This document shows, piece after piece, positions 46,326 to 54,358 of a stretch of 64,000 nucleotides of DNA. A model generated the notes under the pieces. It was not told where the DNA came from and searched no databases. It was given only the letters and a program-made list of their open reading frames with translations. Position numbers and translations under genes: made by a program. The DNA comes from Mycobacterium sp. 155 (GTDB lineage: Bacteria > Actinomycetota > Actinomycetes > Mycobacteriales > Mycobacteriaceae), in the NCBI RefSeq assembly GCF_000373905.1, contig NZ_KB892705.1, positions 2,623,020 to 2,687,019 of the forward strand. Direction: 5' to 3'. Position 1 is the stretch's first letter. Every line of letters begins with the position of its first letter.

Positions 46326-46334
46326 TGTGGATAA
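46326..46334 (+). promoter_or_regulatory. DnaA-box-like TGTGGATAA upstream of DUF222 gene
   Basis: A perfect 9-mer complementary to TTATCCACA lies 38 bases before the DUF222 ATG; a near copy (TGTGGATGA) lies about 20 bases upstream. Meaning unknown. Confidence 0.3.
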
Positions 46335-46372
46335 CTGGTTTATGGGTCGGGGTGCGGCGGTAGAATTCGAAC

Positions 46373-47830
46373 ATGCTTGCGAATACCGTCGTGGACCGGG
46401 AAACGGTGCTGGCGGTGTTCGACGAGTACGACACGGTCTGCGAGAAACTGGCCGCGTTGACCTTCGCGGCGATGACCCTGCCCGAACTGCTGGAGCTGCA
46501 ATCCCGCCGCGAGATCCACGCCCGCCGCGCCCCCGCCGTGGATCATCGGCTACTCGCCGAAGCCCAAACCCGGACCACCGCCCGCGAGATCGGCGCCAAA
46601 AACTGGGCCGAGGTGTTGGCGATCCGGTTGCGGATCAGCCGCACCGACGCCACACGCCGCATCGCCGATGCCGCCCTCCTCGGACCACGCACCGCCACCA
46701 CCGGTGAACCGTTGCCACCGGTCCTGCCGGCCACCGCCGCAGCCCAGGCCACCGGCCAGATCAACACCGGCCACGTCGCGGTCATCACCACGTTTTTCGA
46801 CACATGCCCGGTGCCGCTGGACGCACCAACCCACGCCCAGATCGACGATGACTTGGCCGCCATCGCCTGCGGTAACTCCCCGGAAATCCTGAAACGCTGT
46901 ACCCAACGCATCACGTTTCTGCTCCACCAGGACGGCCCCGAACCCCCCGAATCCGTCCAGGAACGTCGCCGCGGCATCCAGATCTCCCCACAAGGACTCG
47001 ACGGGTTGAGCAAGATGCACGGGTATCTCGACGCCGAAACCGCGGCCACCTTCGCAGCGATCCTGGCCAAGTTGGGTGCCCCCGGTATGTGCAACCGTGC
47101 CGATGACACTCCGTGTGTCGACGGCACCCCCAGCACGCAGGCCATCGCCACCGACACCCGCAGTACTGCGCAACGCACCCACGACGCCTTCCTGGCGATG
47201 GGCCGCGCACTGCTGGCCTCAGGGACACTAGGACAACACAACGGATTACCGGTATCGGTGGTCATCTGCACCACGGTGGGGGAACTGGAATCCCTTTCCG
47301 GGGTCGCCACCACCAGCAGCGGCACCCGACTATCCATCCCGCAGGTCATCGCCATGGCCGCCCACGCCCGGCACTACCTGGCGGTGTTCGCCAACCACAA
47401 AGAAATACCCCTGTATCTGGGCCGCAGTAAACGCATCGCCTCGCCCGGGCAACGCCTCGTGCTGCACGCCCGCGATCGTGGCTGCACCAAACCGGGCTGC
47501 GCGAACCCACCGGACCGCTGCCAGGGCCATCACGGCCAACGGGACTACGCCCAAGGCGGCCGGACCGACATCACCGACCTGGCCCTGGCCTGCCCCGCAG
47601 ACAATCGCCTCGTCAACAAGCACGGCTGGACCACCCACATCCGCACCGACGGCCGCGTCGAATGGATCCCACCCCTACTGCTCGACACCGGCCAAGACCG
47701 CCTCAACCACTACTGGCACCCCGAAGACCTCTCCCACCCAAACAAAGAAGCAGACAATGCCGATGGCGCGGAAACCCGGGGCCACCAAGTCGACCGAGAC
47801 AGGCGACACCAACCGATCGATGACCCGTAG
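46373..47830 (+). CDS. DUF222/HNH endonuclease protein (REP13E12 family)
   Basis: A 485-residue 13E12-family protein. The N-terminal DUF222 domain (VDRETVLAVFDEYDTVCEKLAAL... EIGAKNWAEVLAIRLRISRTDATRRIADA) is followed by the HNH region CTKPGCANPPDRCQGHHGQRDYAQGGRTDITDLALACPADNRLVNKHGW, with Cys/His metal and catalytic His residues. These genes are repeated across mycobacterial genomes and behave as a REP family; in M. tuberculosis one copy is the phiRv1 attachment locus. Flanking direct repeats support movement or recombination. Confidence 0.92.
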   Translation: MLANTVVDRETVLAVFDEYDTVCEKLAALTFAAMTLPELLELQSRREIHARRAPAVDHRLLAEAQTRTTAREIGAKNWAEVLAIRLRISRTDATRRIADAALLGPRTATTGEPLPPVLPATAAAQATGQINTGHVAVITTFFDTCPVPLDAPTHAQIDDDLAAIACGNSPEILKRCTQRITFLLHQDGPEPPESVQERRRGIQISPQGLDGLSKMHGYLDAETAATFAAILAKLGAPGMCNRADDTPCVDGTPSTQAIATDTRSTAQRTHDAFLAMGRALLASGTLGQHNGLPVSVVICTTVGELESLSGVATTSSGTRLSIPQVIAMAAHARHYLAVFANHKEIPLYLGRSKRIASPGQRLVLHARDRGCTKPGCANPPDRCQGHHGQRDYAQGGRTDITDLALACPADNRLVNKHGWTTHIRTDGRVEWIPPLLLDTGQDRLNHYWHPEDLSHPNKEADNADGAETRGHQVDRDRRHQPIDDP

Positions 47831-47864
47831 CTAGATTGTGACGTCATGATCAACGCCATCACCG
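47713..47864 (+). repeat. Right direct repeat of the REP13E12 locus
   Basis: Counterpart of 46136-46240: the 27-bp identical block at 47713-47739 and the near-identical block 47827-47864 around the GNAT start, separated by a longer spacer. Confidence 0.78.
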
Positions 47865-48364
47865 TCCGTACGGTCACTTCCGCGGACCTGGACGCGATCG
47901 GCTCCATCTACGCCCACCACGTCCAGACCGGGGTAGCCACTTTCGAGCTGACCGCACCGGACCGGGCCGAATGGGACCGTCGGCTGCGCGCTGTCCGCGA
48001 GCGCGAATTACCTTTTGTTGTTGCGATATTCGACGACACCGTCATCGGCTATGCTTACTGCGCGCCGTGGAAGACCCGGCCCGCCTACCGCCACACGGTC
48101 GAAGACTCGATCTACTTGGCGCCCGAAGCCACCGGTCGCGGTGTCGGCGGCATGTTGATGACGGCGCTGCTCGACGGCTGCGTCGCGGCGGGGATCCGGG
48201 AGGTCATCTCGGTGATCGTCGACACCGACGAGGCGGCGGCCTCAATTGCTCTGCATCGCAAACATGGTTTCGTCGACGCCGGCCGGCTGCGTGCCGTCGG
48301 TTTCAAACACGGTCGACTACTCGACACCGTGCTGCTGCAGTGCAGTCTGCGTGAAACACCATGA
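47846..48364 (+). CDS. GNAT N-acetyltransferase, phosphinothricin-acetyltransferase-like
   Basis: A 172-residue GNAT of the Pat/Bar-YwnH group. It shows TVTSADLDAIGSIYAHHVQTGVATFE, YAYCAPWKTRPAYRHTVEDSIYLAPEATGRGVGGMLMTALLDGC (acetyl-CoA loop RGVGG) and ALHRKHGFVDAGRLRAVGFKHGRLLDTVLLQ, all typical of that group, which acetylates small amines such as methionine sulfoximine. It begins 15 bp after the DUF222 stop; its first bases are duplicated upstream of the DUF222 gene, so the REP element probably inserted just before it. Confidence 0.93.
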   Translation: MINAITVRTVTSADLDAIGSIYAHHVQTGVATFELTAPDRAEWDRRLRAVRERELPFVVAIFDDTVIGYAYCAPWKTRPAYRHTVEDSIYLAPEATGRGVGGMLMTALLDGCVAAGIREVISVIVDTDEAAASIALHRKHGFVDAGRLRAVGFKHGRLLDTVLLQCSLRETP

Positions 48365-48410
48365 AGGCGAAGCCAGTACCCCGGCTCCGCCCGCATGGCA
48401 GTGAGGGACC

Positions 48411-49610
48411 TCAGGGCACCAGCACCAGTTCGCGCTCAGCTTCCGCCGAATCCTCGATGGCCCCTGGCTCGATCACCACGTCGACCACCGACTCGGCGAC
48501 CTCGGGTTCGATGTCCTTACCGCGGCCGCCCCACGGGAACGCCAACCGGACGATCTTGCGGACGACGGTGCCGAATTGCTTGTGCAGCGGGCCTGTGTTG
48601 TAGGGCAGGCCGTAGCGTTCGCAGATCTCGCGGACCTCGACGGAGATCTCGGCGTGCCGGTGGGCCGGGATGTCGGGGAACAGGTGGTGCTCGATCTGGA
48701 AGGACAGGTTGCCGCTGAGGATGTGGAACAGCTTGCCGCCGGTCAGGTTTGCCGAACCGAGCAGCTGCCGGAAATACCACTGCCCGCGAGACTCGTTCTG
48801 AGTTTCCTCGATGGAGAACTCCTGGGTGCCTTCCGGGAAGTGCCCGCAGAAGATGATCATGTAGGACCACACGTTGCGCATGAGGTTCGCGGTCATGTTG
48901 CCGGTGAATACAAACGGCGCGAACGGTCCGGCCAGTAGCGGGAAAGCCACGTAATCCTTGAGTGTCTGGCGCTTGGTCTTCGCCCAGATGCCGCGCAGCA
49001 CATCCTTCTTGTCGGCGATGCTGATCTCGCCGGACCGGATGCGCTCGGTTTCCAGTTCGTGCAATGCCACGCCGTACTGGAAGAACACCATCAGCAGAAA
49101 GGCGTAGACCGGGTTGCCCAGGTAGTACGGCGACCACTTCTGATCTTCGCTCATCCGCAGGATGCCGTAGCCGATGTCGCGGTCCATGTCGACGATGTTG
49201 GTGTAGGTGTGGTGCATGTAGTTGTGCGAGTGCCGCCATTGATCGGCCGGGCACGCGGTATCCCACTCAAATGCCTTGCTGGAGATGGCCGGATCGCCCA
49301 TCCAGTCGTACTGGCCGTGCATGACGTTGTGGCCGATTTCCATGTTGTCGAGGATCTTCGCGATGCCCAGCATGGCGGTACCGGCCAACCAGAACGGCGG
49401 GAAGATCGAGGCGAACAACAGTGCGCGGCCGCCGACTTCGAGCTTGCGCTGGGTTTTGATGATGTTGCGGATGTAGGTGGCGTCACGCTCACCGAGATCG
49501 GCGATCACGCGCTCGCGGATGGCATCGAGTTCGGCCCCGAACGCGTCGGCTTGCTCGGGAGTGAGGCTGTAGATCTTCTTTTCGGGGCGACGGGAAATGT
49601 TGTCCGACAT
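48411..49610 (-). CDS. desA3: Membrane acyl-CoA desaturase (DesA3 type)
   Basis: A 399-residue membrane fatty acid desaturase that introduces a delta-9 double bond into stearoyl-CoA. The three His boxes are visible: HNVMHG (H94, H98), HSHNYMHH (H127-H134) and QIEHHLFP. Membrane segments precede and follow them. AAAGGA before the ATG at 49610 sets the start. The upstream gene, 16 bp away, encodes the electron-transfer partner, as Rv3230c partners DesA3 (Rv3229c) in M. tuberculosis. Confidence 0.95.
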   Translation of the reverse strand: MSDNISRRPEKKIYSLTPEQADAFGAELDAIRERVIADLGERDATYIRNIIKTQRKLEVGGRALLFASIFPPFWLAGTAMLGIAKILDNMEIGHNVMHGQYDWMGDPAISSKAFEWDTACPADQWRHSHNYMHHTYTNIVDMDRDIGYGILRMSEDQKWSPYYLGNPVYAFLLMVFFQYGVALHELETERIRSGEISIADKKDVLRGIWAKTKRQTLKDYVAFPLLAGPFAPFVFTGNMTANLMRNVWSYMIIFCGHFPEGTQEFSIEETQNESRGQWYFRQLLGSANLTGGKLFHILSGNLSFQIEHHLFPDIPAHRHAEISVEVREICERYGLPYNTGPLHKQFGTVVRKIVRLAFPWGGRGKDIEPEVAESVVDVVIEPGAIEDSAEAERELVLVP

Positions 49611-49626
49611 GACTGTTCCTTTCGGG

Positions 49627-50700
49627 TCAGAGATCGATAGCGATGTCACCGACGGGGGCGGTGACGCAGATCTGGATGTCTTCGGAGTCGGCGCTGGACA
49701 CCGCGCCGGTAATGAGGTTGCGCACGGCGCCACGGGTCTTGAATCGGGTGCAGCTGTGGCAGATTCCCATCCGGCAACCGCTTTCCGGTGTCAGGCCCGC
49801 AGCCTCGGCCTGCGCCAGCAGCGGTTGACCGTCGTCTGTCACCGTGATGTTGCTGTTGGTGAAGGTGACGGCACCGCCGGTCGCTTCGGCGGAAACCGTG
49901 AACGTCGGCGGCACGAAGCTCTCAGATTGCGCATCCGGGCATAGCTCGCGGACAGCGTCGACAAGCGCGGCCGGTCCGCAAACGTAGACGGCGTCGGGCG
50001 CAGTCCTCGGGAATGCGGCGGCCAGATGCGCGGATCCGAAATGACCGTCGAGGTCGGCGCCGTCGGCGGTCCGGGTGTAGCCGTGCAGCACCCGGACACC
50101 GCGCATCGCCGCGAGCTCAGACCGGTAGCAGGCCTCATCGGCCGTGCGCGCGTAATGGACGAAGGCCACCTCACCGGTGAAGCCCTCGGCGTGCAGGGTG
50201 CGCAGCATCGACAGCACCGGGGTGATGCCGCTGCCGCCGGAGACGAAGAGGATGCGGCGGGGCCGTAAGGCCGGCATCACGAAGTCGCCGCCGACGGAGT
50301 CCAGCCCCAGCACCATGCCCGGGTAGGCGTGGTCGCATAGGTACGTGGACACTAGGCCACCGTCGTGGCGGCCGATGGTCAGCTCGATCGAGCCGGCACG
50401 CTCGGCGCTGGCGGGCGAATAGCACCGCGTGCGACGCCGCCCGTTGATCTCGACTGACAGGTTGATGTGCTGACCGGCCCGGAATCCGGTGAACGCGTCA
50501 TTCGGTTCCAGGGTCAGCGTCACGCTGCGCGACGTCTGGCGCCGCACCGCGATCACCTTGGCGCGGGCATCGCCGCGTGTCCAAGTCGGTTCGACCAGCT
50601 CGGTGTAGCGATCCACACCGTGCGGCCCGGTAAGCAGGTTCACGAGCGACGAGCTGGATACCCTCCGGCGAACTCCCGCTGTCAAAGTTTGAGTGAACAT
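49627..50700 (-). CDS. FAD/NAD(P)H ferredoxin-type reductase for the desaturase
   Basis: A 357-residue one-component reductase: FAD domain with RCYSPAS (the RxYS motif), NAD(P) domain with FVSGGSGITPVLSML and YVCGPAAL, and a C-terminal plant-type [2Fe-2S] domain with SGCRMGICHSC and the fourth Cys in IQICVTAP. It passes electrons from NADPH to DesA3 (Rv3230c role). It is the first gene of the desaturase operon; a palindrome covers its start codon, and a TetR gene is divergent. Confidence 0.94.
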   Translation of the reverse strand: MFTQTLTAGVRRRVSSSSLVNLLTGPHGVDRYTELVEPTWTRGDARAKVIAVRRQTSRSVTLTLEPNDAFTGFRAGQHINLSVEINGRRRTRCYSPASAERAGSIELTIGRHDGGLVSTYLCDHAYPGMVLGLDSVGGDFVMPALRPRRILFVSGGSGITPVLSMLRTLHAEGFTGEVAFVHYARTADEACYRSELAAMRGVRVLHGYTRTADGADLDGHFGSAHLAAAFPRTAPDAVYVCGPAALVDAVRELCPDAQSESFVPPTFTVSAEATGGAVTFTNSNITVTDDGQPLLAQAEAAGLTPESGCRMGICHSCTRFKTRGAVRNLITGAVSSADSEDIQICVTAPVGDIAIDL

Positions 50701-50708
50701 ATGTACAC
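50693..50708. promoter_or_regulatory. Near-palindrome at the reductase start, candidate TetR operator
   Basis: GTGAACATATGTACAC, with one mismatch between arms, is centred just upstream of the reductase start codon. It shares the GTGAAC half-site with 50764-50777. Confidence 0.4.
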
Positions 50709-50763
50709 GGTACCGCCGGTAACACAGGCGTTGTCAACGCTAAAATTACTGGTTGTGTTACGC

Positions 50764-50777
50764 TTCACATCAGTGAA
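50764..50777. promoter_or_regulatory. Inverted repeat TTCAC-ATCA-GTGAA, candidate TetR operator
   Basis: A perfect 5-bp inverted repeat overlapping the proposed GTG start of the TetR gene, so binding here could regulate both divergent units. Confidence 0.4.
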
Positions 50778-51456
50778 CAATCGTACGCCTAATTCACGAA
50801 CACGACGCGCGGAATCGTCTCGACCGTCACGTTCGCGGGACATGCTGTCCAGGGACGAACGCAAACAGGCCACCCGTCGGGCCATCATCGCCGCGGCACT
50901 CAAGCTGCTGAAGGATCAGAGCTTCAGCTCGCTGAGCCTGCGTGAGGTGACCCGCGAGGCAGGCATCGTGCCCGCTGCGTTCTATCGGCATTTCGATTCG
51001 ATGGACGCACTCGGCCTCGTGCTCATCGACGAGTCGTTCCGCTCTTTGCGCGACATGCTGCGCGGCGCCCGTGCGGGCAAGCTCGATCCGCACCACTTCA
51101 TCGAGTCATCGGCGGAAATCCTCATCGGCAGCGTCAACGAACGCCGTGAGCACTGGCGGTTCATCGCCCGCGAACGCAACAGCGGCGTCTCGGTGTTGCG
51201 CTACGCCATCCGCACCGAGATCCGGTTGATCACTTCAGAACTCGCAATCGACCTGGCCCGCTACCCTGGCCTAGCGGACTGGAGCAGCGAAGATCTCAAC
51301 ATCCTGGCCAATCTGTTCGTCAATGCGATGATCTCGATCGCCGAGGCCCTGGACGACGCAGCGGACGCCCAATCTGTCGATGCGATCCACCGCACCGCGA
51401 TCAAACAACTGCGCATGATCGCAGTCGGCGTTCAAGGTTGGCGCAGCGAGAGTTAG
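50773..51456 (+). CDS. TetR-family regulator of the desaturase operon
   Basis: A 227-residue TetR protein. A basic, Ser/Arg-rich leader (NNRTPNSRTRRAESSRPSRSRD) precedes the HTH ERKQATRRAIIAAALKLLKDQSFSSLSLREVTREAGIVPAAFYRHFDSMDALGLVLID, then a helical ligand domain. It resembles the DesT/FasR-like regulators of unsaturated fatty acid genes. GTG 50773 is preferred, though ATG 50842 would still include the HTH. It is divergent from the reductase-desA3 operon, which it likely represses in response to acyl-CoA. Confidence 0.9.
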   Translation: MNNRTPNSRTRRAESSRPSRSRDMLSRDERKQATRRAIIAAALKLLKDQSFSSLSLREVTREAGIVPAAFYRHFDSMDALGLVLIDESFRSLRDMLRGARAGKLDPHHFIESSAEILIGSVNERREHWRFIARERNSGVSVLRYAIRTEIRLITSELAIDLARYPGLADWSSEDLNILANLFVNAMISIAEALDDAADAQSVDAIHRTAIKQLRMIAVGVQGWRSES

Positions 51457-51618
51457 CCGAGAATCACACCGCCCATGCCACATCGGACACCGTTGGTGCT
51501 GTAACAAACGACGCCGTGCCGTCGATTCACCATCGACAGTCGAGTCGCGGCGGGGGCCGGCACGACACAGCAGTGTTGCTGGGCTCGAGTACTGACCGTA
51601 GATCTGTGGGGGACGATC

Positions 51619-53499
51619 ATGACCGCCGGCGCACGGGCGTGGTATCGCGGCGCTGGGCCGGCAGGGCTCATGGTGACAGTTCTTGTGCTGTGGATCGGCA
51701 TCATCGTGGTCGCCGCGCCCGCCCACGCGGTCGATAGCTGGCAGCATCAACAGTCGCCCCTGTCCACACCGTGGACGCAATTGGTCGATGCGGCACACGC
51801 GCTCCCCGACTACCCACGCCCGCAGATGGCCCGCAAACACTGGCGGAACCTCAACGGCGGCTGGGACTATGCGGGCTGGTCGGCGCCAAACCCCCCAGCA
51901 CCGAACGATTATCACGAGCGGATCCTGGTGCCCTATCCCACGGAGTCCGCGCTGTCCGGTATTCAGCGTCACGACGACCAGATGTGGTATCACAAGACAC
52001 TGAAAATCCCGCGCACCTGGTGGGGCCGCCGGGTGTTGTTGCACTTCGGTGCCGTCGACCAGGTCGCCACCGTCTGGGTGAACAACCGTCAGGTCGGCTA
52101 TCACGAGGGCGGCTACACCAGTTTCACCGTCGACATCACCGATGCCCTGCAATGGCCCGGCCCGCAAAACCTGGCCGTGCGGGTCGAGGACCGCAATGAG
52201 AACAGCCCGTACGCGGTCGGCAAGCAACGCAACCGGCCGCACGGACTCACTTACACCGGTGCATCGGGCATCTGGCAGACCGTGTGGATGGAGCCGGTGC
52301 GTGCGACGCACATCGGCAAACTGGACATCACGCCGGATCTGACCAGTTTTGCCGTCACCCCCATCATCACCGGGCCGGACCCCGGGCGCGTCGTGGTGTC
52401 CGTCGCCACGCGCAACGGCCGCGAGGTTGCCCGCGCATCCGGCAAGCCCGGGGACACGGTTCGGGTCCGGGTACCCGCCCCGCATCTGTGGACGCCCGAC
52501 GATCCCTACCTGTACGACCTCAAGGTCTGGCTGATCGACCGGTCCGGGAAGATGGTCGACGAGATTTCCAGCTACGGCGGGCTACGCACTATCGGCCTCG
52601 TGCGCGACGCGCAGGGCCGCCCGCGCATCGCCCTGAACAACCAGATCACCTTCCTGCAAGGCGTTCTGGATCAGGGGTACTGGCCCGACGGGATCTACAC
52701 CGCGCCCACCGACGACGCCCTGAGATCGGACCTCGAACAGATAAAGAAGCTGGGGCTGAACACCGTTCGCAAACACGCCAAAGTGGAGCCGGCCCGGTGG
52801 TACTACTGGGCCGACAAACTGGGCTTGATGGTGTTGCAGGACATGCCATCTCTGGGCGTGCCGATCGGCGGCCCGTGGGGCCCTGACCCCGATCCGCCTC
52901 CCGAAGCGAAAGGGCAATTCGAGAAGGAACTGTCGCGGATCGTGGACCAGCTGCGCAGCGTCACCTCGATCGTCGGCTGGGTGCCGTTCAACGAGGGCTG
53001 GGGAGAATACGACACCGCGCGAATCGCCAACCACGTCAAGGCCCAGGATCCGACCAGACTGGTCGACGCCGAGAGCGGGGTCAACTGCTGTAAATCGCGC
53101 CCCGACAGTGGTGCCGGCGACATCTACGACGACCACACCTATGTCGGACCGGGCGCTACCGCCGTGCACGACGGCCGAGCGGCCATGATCGGCGAGTACG
53201 GCGGCCTCGGGCTGGTACTCCCCGACAATCGGTGGCCGGGTCCGCCTGAGGCCTACGAAATGACCAGCGACCAAGCACAATTGACCAGGCGCTATCTTGA
53301 CATCGGCCGGGATCTCGAACGGCAGGTTCATGTGGGTGGCCTGTCCGGCGCGATCTACACGCAGACAACCGATGTCGAGAACGAGGTGAACGGCTATCTG
53401 AGCTACGACCGTCGGCTGGTGAAGGTCGACGTCCGCGCCGTCGCCGCTCAGAACCGTGCGGTGATCGCCGCGGGTGGCACCGGGCCCGGCCGTAACTGA
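51619..53499 (+). CDS. Secreted GH2-family beta-glycosidase
   Basis: A 626-residue glycoside hydrolase family 2 protein with an N-terminal signal sequence (hydrophobic LMVTVLVLWIGIIVVAAPAHA, cleavage near AHA-VD). In order: sugar-binding jelly roll (KHWRNLNGGWDYAG... VLLHFGAVDQVATVWVNNRQVGYHEGGYTSF), an immunoglobulin-like domain, and the TIM barrel with acid/base E459 in VPFNEGWGEYD and nucleophile E526 in MIGEYGG. The substrate may be a beta-galactoside, glucuronide or similar; it cannot be told. The signal could also act as a membrane anchor. Confidence 0.93.
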   Translation: MTAGARAWYRGAGPAGLMVTVLVLWIGIIVVAAPAHAVDSWQHQQSPLSTPWTQLVDAAHALPDYPRPQMARKHWRNLNGGWDYAGWSAPNPPAPNDYHERILVPYPTESALSGIQRHDDQMWYHKTLKIPRTWWGRRVLLHFGAVDQVATVWVNNRQVGYHEGGYTSFTVDITDALQWPGPQNLAVRVEDRNENSPYAVGKQRNRPHGLTYTGASGIWQTVWMEPVRATHIGKLDITPDLTSFAVTPIITGPDPGRVVVSVATRNGREVARASGKPGDTVRVRVPAPHLWTPDDPYLYDLKVWLIDRSGKMVDEISSYGGLRTIGLVRDAQGRPRIALNNQITFLQGVLDQGYWPDGIYTAPTDDALRSDLEQIKKLGLNTVRKHAKVEPARWYYWADKLGLMVLQDMPSLGVPIGGPWGPDPDPPPEAKGQFEKELSRIVDQLRSVTSIVGWVPFNEGWGEYDTARIANHVKAQDPTRLVDAESGVNCCKSRPDSGAGDIYDDHTYVGPGATAVHDGRAAMIGEYGGLGLVLPDNRWPGPPEAYEMTSDQAQLTRRYLDIGRDLERQVHVGGLSGAIYTQTTDVENEVNGYLSYDRRLVKVDVRAVAAQNRAVIAAGGTGPGRN

Positions 53500-53506
53500 C
53501 CTGCCG

Positions 53507-54358
53507 TCACAAGGTGCGGCCGCTGATGAACTCACGGGGACGGCCTGTCACCGGGTCGTCGAACTCGAGGCGGTACGCGAGCAGCTGCAGTGGCGCGCTG
53601 AAGTCGTCGGACGCCACGTCGATCACGTTGGGGTACAACGGATCACCGAGGATCGGCACACCGAGGGAAGCCATGTGCACGCGCAGTTGATGCGTGCGCC
53701 CGGTGTGCGGAGTCAGCCGGTAGAGACCGCCGCCGAGCGCCTCCGCGAAGGTCTCGGCGTTAGGTTCACCGGGCTCTTCGAAAGCCTGTAAACGCCCGCG
53801 CTGCTTGATGATCCGGCTGCGCAGCATAACGGGCAGGCAGATGTTCGGCGTTCCGTGCGCGCGTGCCAGATACGTCTTGTGCACCGCGCCCTGGGCGAAC
53901 AGCGTCTGGTAACGACCGCGGAGTTCGCGGCGAGCGGTGAACAGCAACACGCCGGCGGTCAGACGGTCCAGCCGGTGTGCCGGGCTCAACTCCGGCAAGT
54001 TCAACTCCCGACGCAATCGCACCAGAGCGGTCTGCGCGACGTGTCCACCACGGGGCATGGTGGCCAGAAAGTGCGGTTTGTCGACGACGACGACATCGTC
54101 GTCGCGATACAGCACCGGAATGTCGAACGGCACCACTGTCTCGTCGGGCAGGTCACGGTAGAAGTACACGTGCGCACCGGCGGGCAGCACCGTCGTCGCG
54201 TCGACCACCGCGCCGTCGGGCCGAACTACTTCTCCGGCAAGCACTTTCGCCCCGATACCGAACCGCGTCTGCAGTTCTTCGAGCACATTGCCGCCCCACA
54301 ACCGCAACCGTGCCGGGCCGAGGCCCTCGCGGACCGGCAGCGGCGCCGGCTTTCTCAA
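53507..54358 (-). CDS. RluA-family pseudouridine synthase
   Basis: A 283-residue pseudouridine synthase equivalent to Rv3300c. The catalytic Asp is in [43 protein letters not shown] (here [11 protein letters not shown]) is the second family motif. The RNA target is unknown. It starts with TTG at 54358, overlapping the glpD2 stop by four bases (TTGA), supported by matching relatives that begin at this point; the same frame is open further upstream but is antisense-like there. It converges on the GH2 gene with a 7-bp gap. Confidence 0.9.
   Translation of the reverse strand: [283 protein letters not shown]

Noticed and set aside
46326..46334. Replication origin suggested by DnaA-box-like sites
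   Set aside because: Only one perfect and one near box, no AT-rich unwinding region, and no dnaA or dnaN nearby.
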